In this document: positions 23,710 through 35,565 of the stretch, in pieces
Numbering within the stretch: the first letter of the stretch is position 1
Layout: every line of letters starts with the position of its first letter
Origin: Verpa conica
Taxonomy: Eukaryota > Ascomycota > Pezizomycetes > Pezizales > Morchellaceae
Direction of reading: 5' to 3'
Length of the DNA: 64,000 bases
Assembly: GCA_033030425.1 (NCBI GenBank)
Contig: JAUFSD010000008.1
Coordinates: 930,001-994,000 of the forward strand
Made by a program: the position numbers and the translations under genes
Notes under the pieces: generated by a model
What the model was told of the DNA's origin: nothing
The model's input: the letters and a program-made list of their open reading frames with translations, nothing else
The model's database searches: none

Positions 23710-24698
23710 ATGGCGGACGAGAGTAATCCGTACGGGTTCGTTCCGACAACCTTACAGGTATAACTCCAACACTGCGTCCATCTCTCAGCCTCTAATGATC
23801 AAGAAGACTGGAGAAGATGTAAACACCTTTCTTGCACGCTGTCCCCCCTCAAAAACCCCACACTCTGCTGGACCCTGGATCTACATCGTGAATCCCCGCG
23901 TAAGCCGGATTGACGGTGATTGGAGCGCTGCATTTATGATGTTGAAGGATCAGCTGGCTGATGCTGGAATGGTCTTGGATGAGGATTCTATGTACTCGGT
24001 TTGTATTTTTTTTTCTTTTTTAGTTCGCTCGCCTAGGAGCTGAGTGATACGTCATGACCCAGTATGAGATTAAAAGACAATATGTTGAGAGGCTTAAGCA
24101 CTCTATATTGGATGCTGCGACAAAAGCAAATGCTACAGTTGGAAAGGTTTGTTTGCACTTCCCTCTACCCTTCCCTAAGCTTAAGTAGGGCTCTGATTTT
24201 AATAGTGGATGTTGTTTCCTGATCCGCGTGATGCGGATGCTGTTTGGGCTAGGGTTGCCCATGCTACGTATAAAGGCAAACTGGGAATAAAGGCAAAGAT
24301 CGCAACGAATAATGGTAGTGGGAGAGAACCTGTTTGTTGCGTTTATACATATAACTTTGGAGATCTAGAGGATGTTAAGAGAGGTATACCTACTACTTCA
24401 TTACATGTCTTTTTTTTTATACTGATGGAGGGGGCATGTGAAAAGTACTCGTGGCTCTAGACGATATGGGCTTCCTTAAGGGAAGGACAATATCGTATAA
24501 ACCAGGTAAGAAGAAATTCAGACCTAGTACGGAATGGAAGACTAATCGCAGGAAGATATATACACTTATCTAGGACTAAACACGGGGAATAAAACTCAGA
24601 TTCATCCTACGATCTATAACTCTAGGGATATGCTTGGTGGCGGTTTCTCAGGAGGGAATGACCAGAACTGTGGACCAGATCTCATAGAGATAGATTAA
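23710..24698 (+). CDS. DUF1917 / Bles03-like protein
   Basis: Likely exons: 23710-23757, about 23789-23998, 24063-24146, 24206-24383, 24446-24505 and 24556-24698. The protein has GPWIYIVNPRV, the conserved GKWMLFPDPRDADAVWARVAHAT (in part) across intron 3, a KIAT patch, VCCVYTYNFGDLEDV and KPDIYTYLGLN. That order fits the DUF1917 family (human C11orf68/BLES03), whose fold resembles eIF4E but whose role is unknown. All downstream introns close in frame; two use AAG acceptors (AAAAG at 24445, GGAAG at 24555). The first junction is unsettled: exon 1 and the next open frame are joined only by a 31-nt intron or by a one-base frameshift after 23757. C-terminal GGGFSGGNDQNCGPDLIEID looks flexible. 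Confidence 0.75.
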
Positions 24699-26011
24699 AG
24701 CTATATGTAGCTGGATTAATATGATAAACCTCTATTTAGATATAGTGGTAAATTCTCACTTCATTAAGGCCATGTGCCGAGAAGTGAAAATTGCGAGTCA
24801 TCAGCTATGATCAAAGCTGCTTACTAAAGAAGTATGAATGAATGAATCAATCAATCATAAACACATGTTACTAAATAAACTACCTAGAATCTAGAATTAC
24901 TAGAGTTCATGATTACCCCTTTGATACTGCTTCTTGGCGACATTTCTATACTGTCCAGGCCCTCTAAGCAGGCATTATCAGCTCTTAAAGAACCCCGAGA
25001 TCAACGCTTAGAAACATATCGAAACGATAAAATGGTCAATCCAAAACTATCAACCCTTCTAATTGCTTTTCTCAAATCCTGAGCTTCTAGCCCGGTTTTA
25101 AATTAGGCAGAAATCTCTCTACAAGGATTTTCTGCAAACCGTTTCCAAACCATTGCCATCGTCGGTTCGGTCCACTTTGTGATCAGTAGAATACCGGGTA
25201 TATCCACTACATACCCAGACCACCATCTCCCCCCACTGTTTCTTATGCAACCCCGCCAAGAAAGCCTGAAGAATGTAAAAAGGGAAAAAAAAAGAAAAAA
25301 AAGTCCGAGTTATTCACCATGACTCAACACAAAAAGCGGCCCCCTGACCATTTTTGTCCAAATGACAGGCGCCAATCTGCATCAACCCAGTCTGATTGGC
25401 TAATCAATCTGCTGTTAACGCCCTGTATCAGTGCCCTAAAGTCATGGAATTTCACTCGACAGCCAATCAGAATCCAAAGCTCGCGATTCGATTTTCCCTA
25501 CGGTCCAGAACCCGCAACTTTTAACGATTCATCAGCTTCGGCGGATCTCGAATAGGGCTGAAGGCCATGATGTTGGTGGATGATCGCCAAAAATCGATTG
25601 CGTGCTGGTAGATCTTATTATATGGGGGGACATGTTTAACCCCTTCATTCTTTTATTGTTTGAAAGAAGGGGACTGCCGCCGATTATAATGCTGTGGGGT
25701 CGGCAATTGGATCGGCGATCAAAAATAGGAACTCCAAGTAGAATTCTAGAATTGCGCGTTTAGGTAGTAGCGTGTTTAGTACTTCAACGCCTTGATATGT
25801 GTAAACCAATTAATTTTTCACCCCTTTGATACCCCCCCCCTATTGCCTGCTCTTCGTTTTAAGGCGGAAAACCCCACGTACGCCTAAGGCATCCAGGTAC
25901 AAAAAAAAAGTAAATATAAAAAAGAAGGTGCCCAGAGCTAGCTATTGTCGTTAATTTCATCTCCAATCAGATATACTAACGAAGGGTCTCGAACGCTATG
26001 TCCACCCTCGC

Positions 26012-26140
26012 TCCCCCACAGTGAAATGGTGAGACGGTAGATCCCTTAAACAGCTTCGACGAAGTCCAACCAACTCCGACTGACAGGTTTGACAGCGATT
26101 GGCAGCTGCGGGTTGTCTATTCTATGTTCAGGATTGATGT
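26012..26140. repeat. Diverged dispersed repeat, copy 1
   Basis: Shares ordered blocks with 26871-27000: a CCCC-CAGTG-GGTGA stretch, then GTCCAACCAACTC, TCTGAC or CTGAC, GGTTTG and CAGCG, then GTTGT and GATGT. Spacing is similar and identity is high only in the blocks, suggesting an old duplicated element. Confidence 0.5.
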
Positions 26141-26870
26141 CGCGCATGGACTAAAAGTCTCGTGATGTGAATATTGAATTCTAGATCAAGGAGGGTGAAT
26201 TTCAATAGACTCCGATCCCAATCAAGAATTGGGAACTCGGAACCCCTACTGAAGAGGCTGATTCTAGACCTCCTGTATAGAAGAGGCGTAAAACACAAGC
26301 CCGAGGAACCAACTATAACCAACGAACATACCTGGTTGGAGATGTCTAGACCCCCCATTGACAGTTATAGATCGTCCAATATAATGCTATGCATAACTAA
26401 AAAAGGCAATGTCTTGTGACGTGGGTGCTTACAAGAGCTTCTGCCTTCTGGATATCGGGGAGGTAATGGCATCCGGGCCGGTCCTGTAAAATAATATTTC
26501 CCCAATCGGAGGAGACATATGTCGGAACTCGGTGAATATTTCTCCTTTCCAAGCCCAGACTCTAAACAAAAAAAAGTGAGACTTATATACCAACTCAGCG
26601 ACCTCGGTTCCAGCAAGCCTGCTAATTTCGGTTTGCAATCCGACCTCTATTGATAGTTACTGTACTGACGTGCATCAAAGCTCCCGTAATTATAAAAGCT
26701 CGGGCCTTTGTTCAAGTTCAAGAAAGCCAAAGGCCTGGATCATGAGAAAGACATCCAAAATCAAAATACTCCATTTAAGCACTGTTTCCCCGCCAGACCT
26801 AACCTAATTAGTTCCCCCTCCATAAGAAAAAGTCAGGACTCGTGACTTACTAACTGATATGTTAGCAGAC

Positions 26871-27000
26871 TTCCCCGCAGTGGTGAAACTATAGAGGGTA
26901 TAATATATCTACACTATGATTAGCGGGTTTGATAGAGTCCAACCAACTCAATCTGACGGTTTGCAGCGCTTATCGGCGTTGTGTCGAGATGTGATGTTAG
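26871..27000. repeat. Diverged dispersed repeat, copy 2
   Basis: Direct-orientation counterpart of 26012-26140, with the block GTCCAACCAACTC at 26937-26949 followed by TCTGACGGTTTGCAGCG. Neither copy contains an open frame of interest. Confidence 0.5.
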
Positions 27001-28187
27001 GACGTGCCCCACATACCATACAGTGAAGCAGGCAAACTCGACATCGGATAGTACATGCCACACGAAAAGAAATTATTATTATTGCCGTCATTTTTCTCCT
27101 GCTGTAAGTAATTGGTATACGCAGGTACAACACGAAACGGGCCCTTCCGCACCCGCGTTTTGATGGTACTCGTATGCCCAAACCGGAATGCAGTCCGAAA
27201 AGGGGTAGGGAGCTTCGGCAAAAGCGATTTGTTTGGGAAAGCCTCTCATCGAGCAGTAAACATACTTAGGTATTGAGCTGTTCTAGCGACTGTTCCGTGA
27301 CACTCGGGTGGAACACCGGTGATCACCATTGCATACGTAAATTCCTCTATTCCTGTAGATCTTTACATGGGGCGTTGGATTTGAGTTCCAAGATGAACGT
27401 TGTCAGGACACGAGGTGCAACGGTTGACTCTTAATTGGTCCTCTTACAAGTAGGATAATGAGCTGCAGTAGTCGCGCTCAGAAGTATCACGGTAGGTAAA
27501 TCAGCAGGGCAATGTCCACGGCCGGACATTAAAAATTCATATAGGACTGACAAATGCGGATGCATAAGACAAAAAATATTGTAAACCACTAAAAAAGTAG
27601 ACCAACTAAACACAATGCATCCTATAGACTACAACAATATCATGCGCAACCCAACCAAAAAATCAGAAAGAACAAAACTCCACTTTCAGTTCGAAGTAAA
27701 AAGAAAAAGAAACAAAAAACGATCTTGATAGCTACTTGAATAATACAGCGCCATCTTACCCCATCTGTAGTTAGCAGATTTCTCGATCGTTTCGACGTTA
27801 AAAAAGGAATAAAAAAGAAATGTAGCCCAAAAACAAGAGAGCTATAAACAAGATGTAATGCAATAATAACAAAACTACAAGCTCAAAAAAAGTCCTTTTC
27901 CATACACGTACATACGCAAGCACTATAGTGACTTGAACGGACTGAGAAGAAATAAAATAAAACACCTCATCACAACACAGGCAATGCTCTCACTGCTTTT
28001 CTCTCCGGTTACTCAACAGCATCTGAATTCATATATATCTCCGCCAATATGTTTGTACTTTTCCCCATAATGGGATGTAATACGCAGATGGTGTAGCCGT
28101 TTGCAGTTGCTGTGTCCCATTTGGGTCGCCCCGTTCCATTTATGTTGCCCAATGCTGATGTGTAGATCATGTCTCGTGATATACGTT

Positions 28188-28280
28188 TGTATCTGCGCCA
28201 GTCCGAGAAAAAAAAAGAATGTAATGCGCCAGCCCGAAACCAAAAGAGTGTAATGCGCCAACAAAAAAATCAAATTCACC
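28188..28280. repeat. Three-unit tandem repeat, about 30 nt
   Basis: Three degenerate units, each beginning GTA(A/T)CTGCGCCA or GTAATGCGCCA and continuing into an A-rich tail. It lies about 130 nt beyond the stop codon of the minus-strand gene that follows, so it may sit in or near its 3' untranslated region. Confidence 0.6.
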
Positions 28281-28411
28281 GCCCCCACCCTGCCCCCTTC
28301 CTTTCCCGTACTTTCATTCGTTTCTCGCATGTGAGCCCAGTCCAGCCCCATCCAGCCCCATACGCCTATCTCCGCCCCCTCCTGTCTCGCCTACCGCTTC
28401 ACACCCTCCCT

Positions 28412-29651
28412 TCAGTATCGATCATATCGCGACTTGATATCCTCATCGCTTGGGCCTGTATCGCTATCATACAGCGTCTTAGGTGATCTCAACTGCTGGG
28501 ACGATCCAAGCCTCGCCAAGCCCCTCACTATCCGTTCTAGAGTGCTTGCCTTCCCGTTGGTCTCAATTTCCACATCCGAGTCCTCAATAGTATTCCTCCT
28601 CAGAAAGCCCGACTTCTTCCTGCTCTTTTTGCTTAATTTGTTCACTGGTACAACATCCACATCCACCGAGCTCGCCTCCGAGCGGAAACTTCCGATGCTT
28701 GTAGGCCTAGCCAATTCTTCTGCGCTTTGAATCATATCCAACGATAACCTGAGATATGCGTGCACTGACTCACTGACAGCAGGCCAGCCGCCAGCATTTG
28801 TACGCACAGTTTCTAGAATTGCGGGGCCATTCTTCTCAACCCCGATGATATATCTCCATAGTGCATGGCGTTGGTTGGCAAGGATAGGCGCAGTAAGAAA
28901 AGCATTAATATCTGGTTCTTCGAATGGGTATAGTGTATTCAGAATAGCAATAGAGTTGAATTTGTTGAATGGTTCCAGAGAGAGTTCGTGAATTAAAGTC
29001 TATACACATATTTATTTAGCTTTTTGATACTTCATGTTTGTAAAAAATAAAGATTTTGTGACTCACCCAACGCCTAATTCCAGCAATAGCTCTCGCGTAG
29101 AACTGCTCGATTTTGATAGATTTTGTCCTTAGACTTTGGATCTTTCTATCATTCTCACCTCGTGCCCTAACAGCTTTTTCCAACTCCTTCTTTCTTCGGC
29201 TCTCAAGATCACGAATATAATCCAATGCAGTCAATGCTTGATCGAACTCGACATTTACTAGCTCGGTAGCGAAAGTTTTTCGAACAAATGTCGAAAGAAA
29301 AACAGGCGGAAGAGTGCATGGCTGTGAAGGGATATTAGAGATGTGCTCTAGAAGTAGCATTTTGAAATCGGCTGGCGAAGTATGAGGAGTTGCTGAGTTG
29401 AGTGTATAGATTGTACGTAGAGGTAGAGCGAATTCATAAGTTGATGGATAAGTGAGCACGTGGTCGAGAACCCTGCAGAAAAGCAGGTTAGCAAGGTGTT
29501 TGCAGTAGTCTGGAGCACGAATACTGCAAGAAATCGTAGCTCTCAAATGGAAAAAGGTTATAAGTTACCAATTCATTGCTAAACCATCCCTTCTAGGACT
29601 ACTAGGACTAGAAGTCTCAACAGGAGATACTGAGCCATGGTGAAAGGTCAT
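28412..29651 (-). CDS. Conserved ascomycete protein of unknown function
   Basis: Exons 29651-29569, 29472-29067 and 28999-28412 give 358 residues. It begins MTFHHGSVSPVETSSPSSP, a start I associate with a widespread uncharacterised family of filamentous ascomycetes, and continues NWVLDHVLTYPSTYEFALPL (in part), PCTLPPVFLSTFV, FDQALTALDYIRDLESRRKKE and RRWTLIHELSLEPFNKFN. The last third is charged and serine-rich with a basic KLSKKSRKKSGFLRR patch, then TLERIVRGLARL. No enzyme motif, membrane segment or signal peptide is visible; a scaffold or cytoplasmic regulator is possible but unproven. Intron phases close exactly (2, then 0). Confidence 0.85.
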
Positions 29652-32277
29652 TTTGATGAAGATTAGTCTCTGAAGACTATGTGTCTATTAAAGGCACAGT
29701 GAGGACTTTATATTTTATTGGACTCCAGAGTAATTAATTTTTCAGCAGGACAAAATGTAGATGAATATTGGTCGATTGTTGAGTACTAGAGATGGGATGG
29801 ATGGGATGAATGGTTGATCAGATGAGATGGATAGATGAGGAAGAGGCCAGTTGCTAATGTGCAGGAATCAACGTCGAGGTGATGTAGTAGTGGACAAAAG
29901 AGGGGAAGCGACGGATTGAGCTATGGAGAATGAAGGAGCGAGGGGGACGACTGAGTTTTTGAACGAGTGACTGAATAAAGGAAGGATAGCGAGTGATCGG
30001 ACGTCAGTGCGTGGGAAAGCAGATGGTTCCAAAAGTGGTTGGCGGGAGGCGGGGCTAACTTCGAGAGGAGTTCAATAGTTTGGGCGAAGGGGCCAAAAGG
30101 AAGGGCACTCTGAGACGAAACAACACCACCACGAGCGAGAGATCAAAAGACAGAAAACGAGAGGAGAGGACTCAGAAAATCAGGAGAAGGGGAGGAGGAG
30201 AGGGAGGAGGAGGTCAAAGAAAACAAGAAATGGAGTATCTGTCTGCCCTTATTAACTGCAGGCGTGATGCATTACTAGAAAGTAGGTACATCTGCACGTC
30301 TATTCTACTCTCCCTACTTGCTCTCCCCATTCTGCAACTGCAGTATTGTACATAAATCGCCCGACCACCTCTCCATTCATCCACCCTCCACGGCAGACGT
30401 GATCCCCCCCCCAAAAAAAAAAGGACAAACGGCTGTTGGTCTCTTTTTGTGACAGATAATCTGACTAAAACCGACTCTTCCCGGCCCTCTAACATCCAGT
30501 AGAGTGGGATGTGACCGTTACTGAACAGGCATCGTATTGATGCTACATGTAGTCTCGAGCAACAAAACTATGCAGCCCAGCATTCTAATTACCCACAAGA
30601 GCTCCTCACTGCTTTTCCTGCTGTCGTTCTACATTTAGAGGAGGCCAATCTGCACAGTCCCAGAAAGACGGCACAGGCTGTCTACAGGGTACCCCCCCCC
30701 AACCCCCATGCAAAAACGCGGTCGAGAGAAACAAACGCTTGCAGTAGTGCAAAGCCGTCCCCCTCAGTGTCCCTGACCTCCTGTCCCGAATACCTGAGTA
30801 CCAGACGGAGCCGAGCTGCCAAGAACTGGTTTCTGAGCGGGATATCCGGCAGTATACCTCCACGGCTCTATCTCTGCCCACACCATCATCATCATCATGT
30901 ACCGACGATGGGGGCTGCCCTCACCACACAGTCACGGACCCCTCAACCCGGATAGCGACATGTATGTCCGTCGACTGCCATCAGGATGCCACTGTCATCG
31001 AGGTGTGTGTCTATCCATAGGTTGCTCCTCGGGGAGACATCGCAGCTCGGTACCGCCAGTTCGAGCTGCTGCGCTGTGTCCTGCGGCCTCCCTGGGAGCC
31101 GTGAAGTTGGTAGATACAGTACATCCACGGCCAAAGTGCAGCCCATCGCCTCCCTGCTTTAAGCGATACATGATGTAGGCCACACGATGTAGGCCATACA
31201 TACGATGCTCCTCACCTCTGCTTGCACCGCCGACTGACTAGTTTGGGAAGTCAGGGGGCTTGATGTTATCGTCATGTACATAGAAGGACAAACGAGGATG
31301 CATGCAGTGCAGTGCAGCGTTGCAGTGGGCGTCCATAAATGTACTCTAGCTACTGCTCCATGTTGTCGTTTACGACGGTGATTCTCGTTGTAGGCATAGC
31401 TGAAAGGGACGCACAGACCAGCTGCGGGAGAATTTTTTTCCCTCCGAGGCTCAATCTGGGTGGCTAGCCCAGAAACGGTGATGGCCTTCTGCGTGTCTTC
31501 GGGAAAGCTTTTCCCGGCACACATTTCCCCAACAACCCTTGTCCCGGGATAAGCAGCAGGGTCAGGGCTTATTGGAATTTGCTTGGCGTCATTTAGCTCC
31601 AATGTTAACTCGTTTACGATTCACCTCCGCTTTGGCCGTGGATGAATGGACCCTTACAGTGGTGAACCGTGGCACTAAGCTAAGTACTCATCGTCGAGCC
31701 CATTCTCGTGGCAATTCGATCTGTCTGAGGCGACATTTTGCGCGCGTGGTCTTGTGGAGATTTTTGTGGAGCTTTTTTGTGGAGCTTCTGTGGAGTTTCT
31801 GTGGAGTTCATGTGCTCAAAGGTTTTCGGGGCCGTTCGCAGTAGCTTGGTTTGATACGGGGAAAATTAGGTGGTGAAAACTCTTTACCCCTCAGTTTCAT
31901 GGGGTTTTCTCAGGGTCTCTCTAGGGTAGTAGATTCGTAGATTCGTACTTGTACTGTACATGTGCCCCTTTGTGGATTAGGATCAGTGCAGAGGACGTAA
32001 ATGGTATGGGGGACGTAGGTGATGATGAGTCTTGTCGAGTTCCTTTGGATGATTCTATTTGGAGAACGGCAACTAACGGTAGTAGCCCCCTCAAACAAAC
32101 ATAACTATCACCACCTACGTGGGAAATTTCGTCCCCACCATCATCTATCCTGAATCATCCATAAACTCCCGCAGAAATTACCCGAATTCCATACCTCTTC
32201 TCGAATCCGTCTCACTGCAGCCAAGCCACTATTACTTCACGAACTAATAACCCGTTTGCTCATCTCCCGCTGCCATA
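29652..32277. other. Gene-free spacer with low-complexity tracts
   Basis: 2.6 kb between divergent genes. It holds GATGG-rich sequence (about 29785-29845), a GA-rich tract (about 30105-30230), a CAT microsatellite (about 30882-30899), one TACATGTA (30544-30551) and a TGTGGAG minisatellite (31753-31812). A minus-strand frame of 147 codons at 31159-31602 resembles nothing known and shows no coding bias; I do not call it. Confidence 0.5.
31753..31812. repeat. TGTGGAG-type minisatellite
   Basis: Five closely spaced TGTGGAG units with T- or CT-rich linkers of varying length. Confidence 0.65.
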
Positions 32278-34505
32278 ATGCCGTCGGTCCGTTACGCTCC
32301 CACAAGTTCGTTCATCAATCATATAAGCGGGACGAGACTCGAGCGTGTCAGATTTATCGTTATTGATGATGATTTGAGTGCGGCGTTCTGCCCGACCAAC
32401 CTTGCAGCAGTATTCGGAGATTCAGATAGGGTTAGACGCTACCAGGCACCGCAGCCACAACCAGAGGAAGAAAGATCTACCAGAGCCAACTCTAAAATAG
32501 CTTCCGATATCTTAACTAGCGGAAACATCTGTGCAAATATTGAACAAAAAATTTCTTATCTGCAGGATTCCTTCGGCATTGACAAAGAAGGTGGACAGGA
32601 GCAAAATGAAGAGCAAAAGAGAGGAAGTGATCTTTTTACCGATCTGCACTCTTGCTATCACCATACTCAGGTTTCTAACATCAGGAAGTTTGTCTGCTGG
32701 TCTCATGGTCCAACTTATGGCTATATCCCTCAGATAACCCTGTTATTCAAAGAACTTGAAGGTACATTTATCGCTACTAAATTTGACTGGCAGGGAAGCC
32801 CTCATGCTAGTGTTTTCATGTGCAATAATAATGGAGGAGTAGAGAAGTTGGCTTTTGGTGATGCTACCGTCTCTGGTCTTGAATTTGTGTCACTCGGAGA
32901 ACCAATTGGGAACATAGCTTCATATAGTGACGTATCTTCATTCATATCACTAATTCCAGGTAGTGATCGTGCAGACCAAATATTTGATACTCTTATGGAT
33001 AAAACTGCAAGAAAAGTCCAGAGGTCTCAATGGGATGTTAGCTTGTCCTCTGCTGTACTTTCGTCGTCTCAAAGTGATGATGGGTTTCTCATGATGAAAT
33101 CTGCATTTCCTAGCAAGATGGCTTCGTGGGGTAATCGTCGTTCTCGCCAAGGTTGTTTGAATACTATGTAGGTATTACTCGTTTCTTTGGCTTATTTTTA
33201 AATTTTAGCTCTAATACGCACTATAAATCCAGCCGAGTTGATGTTAGAGGTTCAATTGGGAAACAGCTAGTCAAAACTAAGACTAGCTGTCATATTGGGA
33301 ATGCGTTCCGGATTGGACTGGACAACCAACCATCCAGAATACTCCTCCACCCTGGGGGTCCTCATCATCGTGCTCTCACTTGGCTACCCTCGAAGATCTC
33401 AACCCAAATGGCCACTAGGATTGGGTCTAAGGCTACGGCCATCCTTCCCTCAAAAAACATGAAGCATGTGGTGGAGGTTGAAAATAAAGGGATTTCATTA
33501 GTAGCTACTATTTCTACTGGCTCTGAGGGCAAGAGGATTGCGGATCCTCCAAAGTTGCGTCCAGAAGAATCCAACGGCTTTAAAAAGGGCTGCGAACGGC
33601 TTCCCAAGCTGTCTCGCACTCATCCAACCAGTACTGTTATTCAGGAAACCAATAAAATAATAGGTATCAATAGCTTAGGCATTGATGTCACCATGAATAT
33701 CTCGGGAAATACTATCTCTGGGGGATTGCACAACAGAAGTTTGGCTGGGTATGTTTGCGATGGAAACGATAATGTCGACACCCCTCAAGATGTCAAGGAA
33801 CTTATCGGAAGAATGTACTCCCAGCAGCCGATTAGTGATGCTAGTTTGGTGAATTCTGATACCATATTTAATGTGGCCAAAGGGAAGAATGTTAATGCTA
33901 CTGAGCTCAAACAGGTCTTGTGTTCTCACAAAAAGCCTTTCTCTTGTCCAGACCCTCATGCGTCCAATGATCTCAGCCTAGATATGCGTCACTCTAATAC
34001 CGCTTACGTTCTTGGTGAAAAGGTTCCTACCTTTTCTCTGGATATCCGCACTGCCAAATCTAATTTGTGCACTCCCGATAGCGCCCCTTGTAGTATCAAA
34101 GCCTTCGGAAATAAAAAGCCGGCTGTTTCTCCGGAGTTTCACTTGTCAAAATTCGACCTCCGTGGGCTTCCTCGCACTTGTGTCCCGCCAGCACTCCCGA
34201 AACAAGCTCTTCACCAAGCCGCCCCACCAACCCCACCCCACATCCCCGGCTATGAGATCTTCAAAAGCGATGATCCCGTCTTTAATAGTTGTATTATCCG
34301 GCGTGGTTTTGATCCGATCTACCCGAGTAAGGAGACACCCAAGACGGAGTTCGAGAATCGTACTGGTGGGCTCCAGAACTGGTATAGGTGGCCACCGGTC
34401 CAAGTCGCTAGGGAATATCTTCCGCAGGGAATGAAGGAGACTGACTGGAGCTGGACCGATAACGATGTTAGCGGCGAGTTTATCCCGGGTGGTGTTGCGT
34501 GGTAG
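32278..34505 (+). CDS. Uncharacterised protein, 728 residues
   Basis: Exons 32278-33167 and 33209-34505, joined by a 41-nt intron (GTAGGT...TTTTAG) that closes in frame as NTISNTHY. The N-terminal part has a compact-looking region (LERVRFIVIDDDLSAAF, FVCWSHGPTYGYIPQITLLF in part, GTFIATKFDWQGSPHASVFM). A long middle section is polar, S/T/N-rich and probably disordered. The last 90 residues are aromatic-rich (GYEIFKSDDPVFNSCIIRRGF, WYRWPPVQ, ETDWSWTDNDV, FIPGGVAW, each in part) and look like a small conserved domain. No signal peptide, membrane segment or catalytic motif is evident. I recognise no family. Codon bias and the long uninterrupted frame support a real gene. Confidence 0.75.
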
Positions 34506-35565
34506 GTTTTACATCTATCATTACCCATATATGTCCTTCCTCTCACTCATTTCCACATTTCATTTATTCATTGTATTTCCTAATTTACTTTTACCCGGGG
34601 TATTGGGGAGTGGACTCTTTATTTTCACGTATAAACAGTCTATATACTGTCATTGAAGGGGATATTCATAACTATATAACAAGCTTAGTCTAGCATTGCG
34701 CATGGAGGTTTAGCTGTGAAATGGAAATATTTCTAGGGTTTACATAAAGAATGAGTAAAGCTAGAGTTTTTCTAGGTAAATTTCTTTATCCCTTTCCCAA
34801 AATTTAGTTTTTGAGGGCTCTGACTCCTTGCATGAAGTATCTCATAGATTCTCACTCGGGAAATACCACAACCAGCTGCTTTGATTTTCGCATGGGCTTT
34901 CGAATTTTAGCTATGCTGGGTTCTCGGAGCACATAAATGTGGAGTCTTCATGCAAAGTCTGTGCGGAGCTGATGTGTACTCAGTTGGTGGAGAAGAACGG
35001 GGGTGTTTTGTACCTGTAAAGTACTATTTATCTTGTCGGCAGGCCGAGATGAGTGGGGCAAGGATTAATAAACGACGAAAGGCCAACTTTATCAACGGCT
35101 CGCTTCAAGTCGCTTAACTAGATATATTAAATTTATTGCAGAAGATATTTAGCCGGTTGCCCGTTAGATGTCAGGGGGTTGGCCGGCACGCACTGGACTC
35201 CCCATGTGCTTTCCCGGTGCATACATGTACATACCGTTGATACCGGGCCATCTCTCGGTCGCTGCACTGATTTAACATTGGTACCTGACATATCAAAGCT
35301 GAGTGCAAGTATCGTTTTCCTTATATTACTATGTGCCTCTCGGAGTACTTCTTTGAATTTACAAAACGATCAGCTACCTCTTTTTTCACCCCTGTCCTCA
35401 AAAAAAAAAAAACCCGAGCAGGCAACAGCAAGATTTATCACATCACAATAACTAGCACTGCATAGGGCACAAGTCACATGGGTACCGTAGTATCAATTTA
35501 CCCCCTCCCCTCCAGCCCCCATGCCATGCCTTAAAAATCATGAAGACGACAGAACTACTCCTTCT
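34506..35565. other. Convergent intergenic region, no gene seen
   Basis: About 1.06 kb between two converging genes; contains one TACATGTA (35222-35229). Short open frames are not supported. Confidence 0.55.

Larger units (their letters stand above)
24699..28411. other. Gene-free region with a diverged repeat
   Basis: 3.7 kb, AT-rich, with no supported gene. It contains two related stretches (about 26012-26140 and 26871-27000, listed separately), two CCAAT-type boxes in opposite orientation near 25390-25470 and a small tandem repeat near 28190-28280. Open frames here are under 115 codons and appear random. Confidence 0.55.

Noticed and set aside
23591..23760. Longer N-terminus for the DUF1917 protein from an upstream in-frame start
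   Set aside because: The added residues overlap the divergent promoter, are low-quality sequence, and the ATG at 23710 has a better context and a natural N-terminus.
24699..28411. Possible transposase or reverse transcriptase remnants in the desert
   Set aside because: No DDE, RT or integrase motif could be found in any frame.
31159..31602. 147-codon frame on the minus strand
   Set aside because: No family resemblance, no coding-like composition and no intron-compatible continuation; length is within chance for a 64 kb window.
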